In this document: piece by piece, positions 53,810 to 61,934 of the stretch
How positions within the stretch are numbered: position 1 is the stretch's first letter
How the letters are laid out: the number at the start of each line of letters is the position of its first letter
Source: Marivirga aurantiaca
Lineage (GTDB): Bacteria; Bacteroidota; Bacteroidia; Cytophagales; Cyclobacteriaceae
Direction of reading: 5' to 3'
Assembly: GCF_016679925.1 (NCBI RefSeq)
Contig: NZ_JAEQBW010000005.1
Location: forward strand, 186,001 to 250,000
DNA: 64,000 bases
Notes under the pieces: generated by a model
What the model was told of the DNA's origin: nothing
Databases searched by the model: none
What the model saw: the letters and a program-made list of their open reading frames with translations, nothing else
Position numbers and translations under genes: made by a program

Positions 53810-55620
53810 TTGAAAACAGAAAGTATTATGTCCAAACAATTTTCATTGTAATTGGCATCATTTTTTTAATAAAATTATTTTCCATTCAGGTGATGGATAG
53901 CCGTTATAAGTTGGCGGCTGAAAACAATGTCATCAATAAAGTAATTGAATATCCTTACCGAGGTTTAATATATGACAGAAACAATAAAATAATTGTACAT
54001 AATACTCCAGTGTATGATATTATGGTGGTACCAAAAGAGGTAGAAGTTGCCGATACCATCAGGTTCTGTTCGCTTTTTGATATCACCAAAGAGGAATTCG
54101 AAGCAAAGATTTTAGCAGCAAAGAAATACTCCTACATCAAACAGTCTTTATTTTTTCCGCAAGTAAACAATGAAGAATTTGCAAGAATACAGGATGATTT
54201 AGTAGAGTACAAAGGGTTTTACCCTGTGGCAAGAACTATTCGTAGTTATCCTGAACCGGTGTTGGCCAATGGATTGGGCTATATAGGTGAAGTAAGCAAA
54301 AACCAGTTGGCCAAAGACACTACTAATTATTATAAATCAGGCGATTACATTGGAATAAGCGGGCTTGAAGCAGCTTATGAAAAAGAATTACGTGGCAAAA
54401 GAGGGGTGAAATACAAACTCGTAAATGTAAGGGGTATCGAAAAAGGCTCTTTTAATGACGGGGCATTTGACTCAGCTTCTGTACCCGGAAATAATTTGGT
54501 AAGCTCCATTGATTTAGAGCTTCAAAAATATGCAGAATTCTTAATGAAAGACAAAGTTGGAAGTATTGTAGCAATTGAACCCGCCACCGGAGAAATTTTG
54601 GCATTGGTAAACAGTCCTTCCTACGATCCCGGCCTGTTAGCCGGCAGAAAATACAGCAGTAATTTCCAGGCCCTCAGTCAGGATACCCTTAAGCCATTAT
54701 TTAATAGGCCTGTTATGGCTACTTACAGGCCAGGCTCTGTGTTTAAATTAGTACAGTCACTAGTGGCGCTTCAGGAAGGGGTAATTACACCAGGCACACG
54801 TATTGTTTGCAACAGGGGAATCATTAATTGCCATGGTGCCCATACCAATGAGGATTTACATGGAGCTATTAAATTTTCCTGTAACCCCTATTTCTATCAA
54901 ACATTCCGAAAAATCATTAACCAGGGCAAGGCTCCTAAAATGAATGTTGATTCCAGAATTGGCTTAAGTATGTGGGATGAATACCTGGATAGATTAGGGT
55001 TTGGCAGAACATTAGGAGTGGATATTCCTAATGAAAAAGGAGGGCTGGTACCAAAGCCTTCATACTATAATAGGTATTATGGCGAAGGCGGCTGGAACTT
55101 TTACACCATCTACTCTTTAAGTATAGGTGAGGGAGAATTGTTGACCACCCCACTTCAGGTTGCTAATTTAGCAGCCATTTTAGCTAACAGAGGATATTTT
55201 ATAGCTCCACATTTGGCCAGAGGGATAGATACCCCGGATGCTTTCCTGAAAATAAATTATAAAAGAGAAGATACAGGTATTGATGCCGAACATTTTACAA
55301 CTGTTGTAGATGCAATGGCAGAAATTGTGGATGGTACTGCCAGAATTGCCAAAGTAAAAGATGTTGAAATCTGTGGAAAGACAGGTACAGTCGAAAATAA
55401 AAACAGCTTTGACCACTCTGCTTTTATGGCATTTGCCCCAAAAGAAAATCCTAAAATTGCCTTATCTGTATATGTCGAAAATGCCGGATGGGGTGGTGGT
55501 GTAGCTGCCGCTATTTCAGGTTTGCTGATAGAAAAATATGTAAAAGGAGAAGTAGCTGCTAATCGCGAATGGGTTGAAAATTATGTGATGACCAAAGCTT
55601 ATTTAAATAATCTGAAATGA
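53806..55620 (+). CDS. mrdA: Penicillin-binding protein 2 (elongasome transpeptidase)
   Basis: 604 residues: N-terminal membrane helix (about 8-25), PBP dimer domain (about 45-215), then transpeptidase (about 225-590). Catalytic motifs: S-x-x-K in RPGSVFKL (Ser311, Lys314), SCN (358-360) and KTGT (525-528). It cross-links lateral wall with RodA as partner; the rodA gene starts 4 nt before its stop. Length close to Escherichia coli PBP2. Confidence 0.96.
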   Translation: MIENRKYYVQTIFIVIGIIFLIKLFSIQVMDSRYKLAAENNVINKVIEYPYRGLIYDRNNKIIVHNTPVYDIMVVPKEVEVADTIRFCSLFDITKEEFEAKILAAKKYSYIKQSLFFPQVNNEEFARIQDDLVEYKGFYPVARTIRSYPEPVLANGLGYIGEVSKNQLAKDTTNYYKSGDYIGISGLEAAYEKELRGKRGVKYKLVNVRGIEKGSFNDGAFDSASVPGNNLVSSIDLELQKYAEFLMKDKVGSIVAIEPATGEILALVNSPSYDPGLLAGRKYSSNFQALSQDTLKPLFNRPVMATYRPGSVFKLVQSLVALQEGVITPGTRIVCNRGIINCHGAHTNEDLHGAIKFSCNPYFYQTFRKIINQGKAPKMNVDSRIGLSMWDEYLDRLGFGRTLGVDIPNEKGGLVPKPSYYNRYYGEGGWNFYTIYSLSIGEGELLTTPLQVANLAAILANRGYFIAPHLARGIDTPDAFLKINYKREDTGIDAEHFTTVVDAMAEIVDGTARIAKVKDVEICGKTGTVENKNSFDHSAFMAFAPKENPKIALSVYVENAGWGGGVAAAISGLLIEKYVKGEVAANREWVENYVMTKAYLNNLK

Positions 55621-56885
55621 GTAGACAGGATAACATATGGAACCGAGTAGATTGGTTATTGATAGCCATATTCTTTGTTTTGGTTATTTTTGGCTGGCTC
55701 AATATATACGCTGTTGGTTATGATGCCGAGCAAGTACAAAGCATCTTTAATTTTACTCAGAATTCTGGAAAACAATTAGTTTTTATTGCCGGCTCATTGG
55801 TGATTATCATTATCATTATGATATTGGATTTCAGGTTTTTTGATTCCTTTGCTTACTATTTATATGCCGGGGTAATTGTTTTACTGATTTTAATTTTATT
55901 GTTTGGTACAGAAATCTCAGGAAATAAATCCTGGTTTGTATTTGGCCCAGTACGCTTACAACCATCAGAATTTGCAAAATTCACCACTGCCCTGGCAGTT
56001 GCTAAATTATTTAGCAGTAAAAATATTCGTTTAGAGCGCCTAAAAGATCAGATTCAATCTTCATGGATTGTCCTTTTACCCATAGTTTTAATTGTAATGC
56101 AGGGCGATGCCGGAACTGCCATGGTTTTTTTGGCCTTCGTGTTTGTATATTACAGAGAGGGCTTACCGACATATTACCTCCTTGTGGGAGTAGCAGCAAT
56201 TGCCATTTTTATTCTCACTTTAATGGTAGAACCCCTTTACCTTACAATAGCAGCAGTTGTAATAGGTATTATTCTCATCGCAATTAACAATAAGCGTTTG
56301 AAAAAAGTGGCTATGATTGTGGTTGGTGTAATTGGGGTCATAGGTTTGGTAGAAAGTGTGGATTACGTAATCAACGATGTATTAAAGCCTCACCAACAAA
56401 ACAGAATAAAGTCTTTAATTAATCCGGATGCTGATCCCCTTGGCTATGGATGGAATGTAACACAATCAAAAATTGCTATTGGTTCAGGTGGAACACTAGG
56501 TAAAGGCTTTTTGGAAGGCACGCAAACCAAATACGATTTTGTACCCGAGCAAAGTACTGATTTTATTTTTTGTACCATAGGTGAAGAACATGGCTGGTTA
56601 GGCAGCTTTATTTTGATCACCTTATTTATGGCCCTTCTGCTCAGAATTGTTTTTATTGCAGAAAGACAAAAAGGTAACTTTGCTAGGATTTACGGCTACG
56701 CAGTAGCTTGCATTTTCTTTGTACATTTCGGTATTAATATAGGAATGACAATTGGCCTATTCCCAGTAGCAGGTATCCCGCTACCCTTTTTCAGCTATGG
56801 AGGATCTTCGCTCTGGTCTTTTACCATATTATTATTTGTGCTAATTAAACTGGATGCACATAGGATGCAGGTGTTGACCAGGTAA
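55617..56885 (+). CDS. rodA: Rod-shape SEDS glycosyltransferase RodA
   Basis: 422 residues of about ten membrane helices. Seen: GNKSWFVFGPVRLQPSEFAKF, VMQGDAGTAMVFLAF with the catalytic Asp, and GIPLPFFSYGGSSLWS. Last gene of the mre cluster; polymerises glycan strands with PBP2. Confidence 0.95.
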   Translation: MSRQDNIWNRVDWLLIAIFFVLVIFGWLNIYAVGYDAEQVQSIFNFTQNSGKQLVFIAGSLVIIIIIMILDFRFFDSFAYYLYAGVIVLLILILLFGTEISGNKSWFVFGPVRLQPSEFAKFTTALAVAKLFSSKNIRLERLKDQIQSSWIVLLPIVLIVMQGDAGTAMVFLAFVFVYYREGLPTYYLLVGVAAIAIFILTLMVEPLYLTIAAVVIGIILIAINNKRLKKVAMIVVGVIGVIGLVESVDYVINDVLKPHQQNRIKSLINPDADPLGYGWNVTQSKIAIGSGGTLGKGFLEGTQTKYDFVPEQSTDFIFCTIGEEHGWLGSFILITLFMALLLRIVFIAERQKGNFARIYGYAVACIFFVHFGINIGMTIGLFPVAGIPLPFFSYGGSSLWSFTILLFVLIKLDAHRMQVLTR

Positions 56886-56971
56886 TTAACAACTACGATT
56901 CATATCTTTCATAAACCTCCTCTGAAAGGCTATAGAAGCCTGTTAAATTCATGAGAAGGTTGTGTTCCTTT

Positions 56972-57946
56972 TTAGGAGAATCGTTTTCCTACCAACTCCA
57001 TAAATTCCTGCACTTCCTCCGTTTCCAAATCCCATTCGTATTTTGCCACATAGGTTTTCTTAATGTGGGAATAAGCCTCTTCGTAGCTTTCCAAAGCATC
57101 CACCTGCTCAACAGCCATAAGGAAATTCTTTTGATTCCCATCAAACAATTCATTCACAAACATAAATCGCTGATTAAGAGTCAGCTGTTGTTTGATACTT
57201 TTCCCACTACCTTTGGACAACCTGTCTGCCAAAGATATTTGTTCCTTCTGCTTCAGTTTATCATTAAGGCTACCTACCGGAACTTCTTCAACAGTCAGTT
57301 TGGACTCTCCACTTTCAAGGTATACATCATTCATGCTAAGTGACAACTCTTCCGAAAATGCATCCAGGTATGGCTGTACATCTTCCGGCTGTTCTTCTGC
57401 CTGCCCGCAAACTTCATTAAACAACTCAAAAGCCTCATCATTAAAGGCCACTCCAAGTTTGAGCGATTTAAATTTTTCAATCAAGCCATCCAATAAGAAA
57501 TCATTGATCTTGATATACTTCTTCAAATCCTTCAAATCATTAAGACTAATCCTGCTATCATCCCTTTGGTTAATTTCCTTTGAAAAGAAATCGTATGGTG
57601 AGAACACCAATAAAATACTGTCTTTTATCGACTCCCTTAAAAGCGGTTCGAAATGCTCTTTTTTGATGGAAATATGGCGGGAAAGTGTATTCATAAAATC
57701 TTTCATCGCTTTTTTAACTTCCTCATTATGGTAGTCAAAATAAGGGCTTTGCAATTTTGCATTCTCTTTTTTCCACTTTCGGAACAGATTTTTCAACACA
57801 ATCAGATTGGTTTGCTTAAATTTCGATAAATTCAAGATCTCCTGACCGCTGATATGCGAATTCTGATAAAAAAATGACTGACAAATCTTTTTTGAAAAAG
57901 CTTTGGCGTAAGCATCAATCGCCTGATGATTTAATTTGCTCTCCAT
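56972..57946 (-). CDS. Conserved-looking protein of unknown function
   Basis: 324 residues, no recognised domain. Seen: helical, Lys/Glu-rich, with SSFDFFSKE-type core (LVFSPYDFFSKEINQRD), an acidic central stretch (CGQAEEQPEDVQPYLDAFSEELSLSMNDV), LSKGSGKSIKQQLTLNQRFMFVNELFDGNQKNF near 250-285 in parts, and no signal peptide. The GSGKS string resembles a P-loop only by chance, as the rest of a nucleotide-binding fold is missing. Divergent from a ferredoxin gene by 32 nt. Confidence 0.7.
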   Translation of the reverse strand: MESKLNHQAIDAYAKAFSKKICQSFFYQNSHISGQEILNLSKFKQTNLIVLKNLFRKWKKENAKLQSPYFDYHNEEVKKAMKDFMNTLSRHISIKKEHFEPLLRESIKDSILLVFSPYDFFSKEINQRDDSRISLNDLKDLKKYIKINDFLLDGLIEKFKSLKLGVAFNDEAFELFNEVCGQAEEQPEDVQPYLDAFSEELSLSMNDVYLESGESKLTVEEVPVGSLNDKLKQKEQISLADRLSKGSGKSIKQQLTLNQRFMFVNELFDGNQKNFLMAVEQVDALESYEEAYSHIKKTYVAKYEWDLETEEVQEFMELVGKRFS

Positions 57947-57978
57947 TATTTAATTTACTTTTTTTGTAACATTGTAAT

Positions 57979-58302
57979 ATGCCTGAAATTCACATTACCA
58001 ATCTATATGAACGCAAGATAATAAGTAAAAGTCTAGAAAAAACCGCATTAGAGCTTATACACGAAAACTTTATTGATTGGATGCATGCTTGCGGTAAAAA
58101 AGGACGTTGTACTACCTGTAAAATGATTGTGATAGAAGGCCAGAACAATCTTAGTGAATTGACAGAGCCAGAGACTAAATACAGGGAACAAGGCAGGCTG
58201 GCAGAAAATGAAAGATTGAGCTGTCAGGCAAAAGTATTAGGCGATATTAAAATTAAAGTAGCAGATATAAATAAATTTCCACACATGGATTATTCAGATT
58301 AA
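57979..58302 (+). CDS. 2Fe-2S ferredoxin (adrenodoxin-type)
   Basis: 107 residues. Seen: Cys38-x5-Cys44-x2-Cys47 and Cys82, the adrenodoxin-like spacing, within HACGKKGRCTTC and RLSCQAKV. Acts as an electron carrier; partner unknown. It directly precedes tdk by 3 nt, and faces the orphan gene at 57946 across a 32-nt gap. Confidence 0.9.
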   Translation: MPEIHITNLYERKIISKSLEKTALELIHENFIDWMHACGKKGRCTTCKMIVIEGQNNLSELTEPETKYREQGRLAENERLSCQAKVLGDIKIKVADINKFPHMDYSD

Positions 58303-58305
58303 AAT

Positions 58306-58887
58306 ATGTTTGTAGAACCACATATAGGAAGAGGAGAAAGCGGAAACTTAAAAGGAAAGGGATGGATTGAGTTAATCTGTGGTTCCATGTTTAGTGGTAA
58401 AACTGAAGAATTAATCCGTAGGATAAACCGTGCCATCATAGCCAAACAACGTGTGGAAATTTTTAAACCAAAAATCGACACTCGTTATGATAAAATACAG
58501 GTGGTTTCGCACAATCAATCCAGTATTCGCTCTACTCCGGTAGATTTTGCTGAAGATATATTATTGTTGGCCGGCAATTCCCAGGTGGTGGGTATTGATG
58601 AGGCTCAATTCTTTGATAAGGAAATTGTATCAGTAGTAAATATATTGGCCAATCAGGGAAAGAGGGTGATCATTGCGGGTTTGGACATGGATTTTAGTGG
58701 CAAAGCTTTTGGGCCCATGCCGGAATTAATGGCTACGGCAGAATATGTCAGCAAAGTACATGCTATTTGCGCACAATGTGGTGGCATTGCAACCTATTCC
58801 TACAGACTTTCAGAAGAAAAACAGAAAGTAATGTTAGGAGAAAAAGATAAATATGAACCCAGGTGCAGGAGATGTTTTTTAAAGTAA
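58306..58887 (+). CDS. tdk: Thymidine kinase (type II)
   Basis: 193 residues; phosphorylates thymidine using ATP. Seen: P-loop GSMFSGKT (26-33), DEAQFFD (lid/catalytic Glu), and a zinc ribbon with Cys155, Cys158, Cys187, Cys190. Length normal. It follows the ferredoxin gene by 3 nt and is probably co-transcribed with it. Confidence 0.95.
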   Translation: MFVEPHIGRGESGNLKGKGWIELICGSMFSGKTEELIRRINRAIIAKQRVEIFKPKIDTRYDKIQVVSHNQSSIRSTPVDFAEDILLLAGNSQVVGIDEAQFFDKEIVSVVNILANQGKRVIIAGLDMDFSGKAFGPMPELMATAEYVSKVHAICAQCGGIATYSYRLSEEKQKVMLGEKDKYEPRCRRCFLK

Positions 58888-58947
58888 AAATTTTGATTTT
58901 TGAATCCCGACTGTCACAACGGAACAATAAACTTAATTGATAAACCC

Positions 58948-61125
58948 ATGCTTTTAAAATATTTCTTGCCACTTATTTTCATGCTCCTGTTCCAGTCGCT
59001 TACAGCGCAGAACATCCCTCTGGGTAGCTGGAGAAGCCATACTGATTATTCCAATTCCCATTTTGTAAGTGAGTTTGATGGAAAAATTTTTACAGCAGGT
59101 CCAAGTGGGGTTTTTTATTATGACACCGAAGACGAAAGTATTAATACTTTAAGTACTACTACCGGCCTCAGTACTACTCATGTTACAGCAATGGAAGTTA
59201 TTCCTGAAGAAAACGTACTGATCATTGGGTATAAAGATGGTACGCTAGATATTATTGATGAGGAGCTCAGCATTACCACTTTTAATGAAATAACCCGATC
59301 AGACATCATTCATTCAAAGAAAATAAACTCCATCACTTTTCAAAATAGCATTGCCTATTTGGCTACAGATTTTGGAGTAGTTTTATATGATGTCCAGGGA
59401 AATCAATTCATAGATTTTTACAACAATCTGGATTCAACAGGAAACCCACTTACTATTTCCCATATCAGCTTAGATGCTGACAATATATATTTAAGTGCCC
59501 CGGAAGGGCTATTAACCGGCTCATTAGCTCCACAAGTTAACCTGAAAGATTTTCAGAACTGGCAGCGTGATCCAGTGGATGAGGGTGAAAACATCGCTTT
59601 GAGCAAAACAGTGATTTTCAATAATCAACTTTATGCTCTTGCCAATAACAACATCATTTACCAGGAGAACAATCAGGATTGGGATACTATTTTTCAAAGC
59701 CAGGAAATCATTCATAACATTTTAGCCGAAGCAGATCAATTTTGGGCATTAGCCGGAAAAGAGGCTCTTCAATATCAAAACAATCAATTCGTCTCACTTC
59801 TTGGCTATCCTGAAGCTGGAGGATTGATGGATTTAATCAGTACAGAGTCCATTATTTATTTGGCAGATTCTACAGAAGCATTATTAAAATATGAGCAAAA
59901 TACTTTTCACTCTATTCAACCACAAGGGCCACAAGGAGAACCGGAAATTTTGCGGCAACTTGAAAACTTTACTTTCAATATGAACAATGTATTTCCCGGG
60001 TTTTCTTATTTTTTGGAGGGTCGGTGGTATTATGTTGGCTCAGACAATGAAGGAAGTATTCTACCACATTTTATTGATGTGGAACTGGATTTGATTTCAG
60101 GTAATGGTATATTTTTAAGCCGAACACAGGGCCTTTACAGCTGGGATACTGAAACCATAGAGCCTATTACAACGCCTGCTGATAATTCGGGGATTGAATG
60201 GTTGGAATTGGCCGTAGATCCTGAAGCAAAAATATGGATTTTGGGTCGTAGAGAGAATAATAACTTTGTTCTTTACAATAGTACTGATGAGGTACAATAC
60301 AATTTACTCCTTAATCCAAATTTCAGTGTCAGCGATTTTGAAATTGTATTTAATGGGGATAAATACATTGCTACCAATAATGGAATCTATGTGTTCAATG
60401 AATCATCTGAAGAGCCAAGGTTACTTACTTCTTCTCTGGGCAATGGCAACCTATCTGGAAACAATGTTACCGACCTGGCTCTTGACTTATCGGGCAACCT
60501 TTGGATTGGTACAGAAAGAGGTGTCTGTTTTTTCAATAATTATAATGGTGTGTTGACAGGAGAATCGGTGGATGCTATTAAGCCAATTTTTGAAGGGTTT
60601 TTCCTTTTTGAAGGAATAAAAGTAAATAACATTGCAATTGATGGAGGAAACAGGAAATGGATGGCCACCCGAGATGGCTTGTGGCTATTCAATGAAGAAA
60701 TTAATGAAAATTTGATCCACTTTCGGAAAGACAACAGCCCGGTTGTTGAAAACAATATTCGGGAAATGGTGATTAATCCTTTCAATGGAGAAGTTTTCGT
60801 AGCCTCGGATAATCAATTGCTTTCATACAGGACAGATGCAACAAGGGCAACAGCTACTCATGCTAAAGTAGAAGTATTTCCAAATCCTGTCCGTTTATCA
60901 TCAAATAATACAGTGACTATTCGTGGGCTGGCTTATAATAATGAAGTAATGATTACTGATGTAGCAGGAAATGTTATTTATAAAGGGAAAGCAAATGGAG
61001 GTACTTTCCATTGGGACTTAAATACTTATTCTGGATTCAGAGCCGGAAGGGGAGTATATCTTGTTTTTTCCATCAATAATGAGGGTACGGAAACCTATCA
61101 GGGCAAATTTGCGGTTGTGAACTAA
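58948..61125 (+). CDS. porZ: PorZ-like type IX secretion system protein
   Basis: 725 residues from the ATG at 58948, where a signal peptide ends SLTAQ. Seen: two beta-propeller halves with repeated Asp-rich blades (GVFYYDTEDESIN, NLWIGTERGVCFFNN, RKWMATRDGLWLFNE) and a C-terminal T9SS sorting domain (about 650-725: EVFPNPVRLSS, ITDVAGNVIYKG, AGRGVYLVFS). Known: PorZ delivers anionic LPS to the T9SS attachment complex and is itself a T9SS substrate. Directly followed by recO (2 nt). Confidence 0.88.
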   Translation: MLLKYFLPLIFMLLFQSLTAQNIPLGSWRSHTDYSNSHFVSEFDGKIFTAGPSGVFYYDTEDESINTLSTTTGLSTTHVTAMEVIPEENVLIIGYKDGTLDIIDEELSITTFNEITRSDIIHSKKINSITFQNSIAYLATDFGVVLYDVQGNQFIDFYNNLDSTGNPLTISHISLDADNIYLSAPEGLLTGSLAPQVNLKDFQNWQRDPVDEGENIALSKTVIFNNQLYALANNNIIYQENNQDWDTIFQSQEIIHNILAEADQFWALAGKEALQYQNNQFVSLLGYPEAGGLMDLISTESIIYLADSTEALLKYEQNTFHSIQPQGPQGEPEILRQLENFTFNMNNVFPGFSYFLEGRWYYVGSDNEGSILPHFIDVELDLISGNGIFLSRTQGLYSWDTETIEPITTPADNSGIEWLELAVDPEAKIWILGRRENNNFVLYNSTDEVQYNLLLNPNFSVSDFEIVFNGDKYIATNNGIYVFNESSEEPRLLTSSLGNGNLSGNNVTDLALDLSGNLWIGTERGVCFFNNYNGVLTGESVDAIKPIFEGFFLFEGIKVNNIAIDGGNRKWMATRDGLWLFNEEINENLIHFRKDNSPVVENNIREMVINPFNGEVFVASDNQLLSYRTDATRATATHAKVEVFPNPVRLSSNNTVTIRGLAYNNEVMITDVAGNVIYKGKANGGTFHWDLNTYSGFRAGRGVYLVFSINNEGTETYQGKFAVVN

Positions 61126-61127
61126 CT

Positions 61128-61817
61128 ATGTTACATAAAAGCCGCGGCATCGTTCTCAATCATATTAAATACGGGGAGAGTTCTGTAATTGTACATATTT
61201 ATACGGAGAAATTCGGTATACAATCCTATATCGAAAATGGTGTGAGAAAACAAAAAGCCAAAAATAAGATTGCTTTATTTCAACCACTTACTTTACTGGA
61301 ACTTGTAGTTTATAAGAAAGCGAGTGGAGGCATAAATAGAATTTCAGAAATAAAATGCCTGCACCCTTATCAAAGTATTCCGTATCAGATCACAAAATCT
61401 ACTATTGGCATTTTTATAGCTGAGATTTTAAATAACTTATTAAGAGGAGAAGAAGAAGAGAATCCCGGAATGTTCGATTTCATACATGAAAGCTTGTTGT
61501 TTTTTGATCGGCAAAACCACAACTTTTTTAATTTTCATTTACAGTTCCTCAACGACCTTAGTATGTATCTGGGGTTCTCGGCTGCTAATGCGGAGGAAAT
61601 GATCAATGAAGTGAAGCCCTATCATCCTACTAAAATGAATATACTAACAGAAGCTAAATTAGATGAATTACTAAGCAGCAATTTAACGGACGAATTGAAA
61701 TTAACAGGTGTTGAAAGACGTGCACTATTATCAATTATTATCCAGTTTTTCCAGATTCATAGTAACTCACTAAAAGAAATTAAATCGCTGAAGATTTTAC
61801 ATGAGGTTTTGAGTTAA
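61128..61817 (+). CDS. recO: DNA repair protein RecO
   Basis: 229 residues; binds single-stranded DNA and loads RecA with RecR. Seen: N-terminal OB-like domain (SRGIVLNHIKYGESSVIVHIYTEK, split at the strand turn), and the helical C-terminal domain. The zinc-Cys cluster of many RecO proteins is absent here. 2 nt after porZ. Confidence 0.9.
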   Translation: MLHKSRGIVLNHIKYGESSVIVHIYTEKFGIQSYIENGVRKQKAKNKIALFQPLTLLELVVYKKASGGINRISEIKCLHPYQSIPYQITKSTIGIFIAEILNNLLRGEEEENPGMFDFIHESLLFFDRQNHNFFNFHLQFLNDLSMYLGFSAANAEEMINEVKPYHPTKMNILTEAKLDELLSSNLTDELKLTGVERRALLSIIIQFFQIHSNSLKEIKSLKILHEVLS

Positions 61818-61852
61818 TCCTTTGAGAAAGTTCCATTCAAATTAATAACAAA

Positions 61853-61885
61853 TAAAAAGGAGACTGCCCCAAAGCGACAGCCTCC
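61853..61885 (-). terminator. Terminator of the SLH-C39 lipoprotein gene
   Basis: On the minus strand GGAGGCTG (61885-61878) pairs with CAGTCTCC (61866-61859), one mismatch, followed by TTTTT. It lies about 50 nt past the gene's stop. Confidence 0.75.
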
Positions 61886-61934
61886 AATCAGACAACCCTA
61901 TAAAAGCTTTATTCTATGGTTTGAATATTTAAAC

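Noticed and set aside
57115-57260. A P-loop-like GSGKS in the unknown gene at 56972
   Set aside because: Not preceded by a beta strand and not followed by Walker B or a nucleotide-binding fold; treated as chance.
57192-57734. A 180-codon plus-strand open frame
   Set aside because: It is the antisense shadow of the 324-residue gene at 56972-57946, with Ser/Leu-rich composition typical of reverse-strand reads; no signal for expression was seen.
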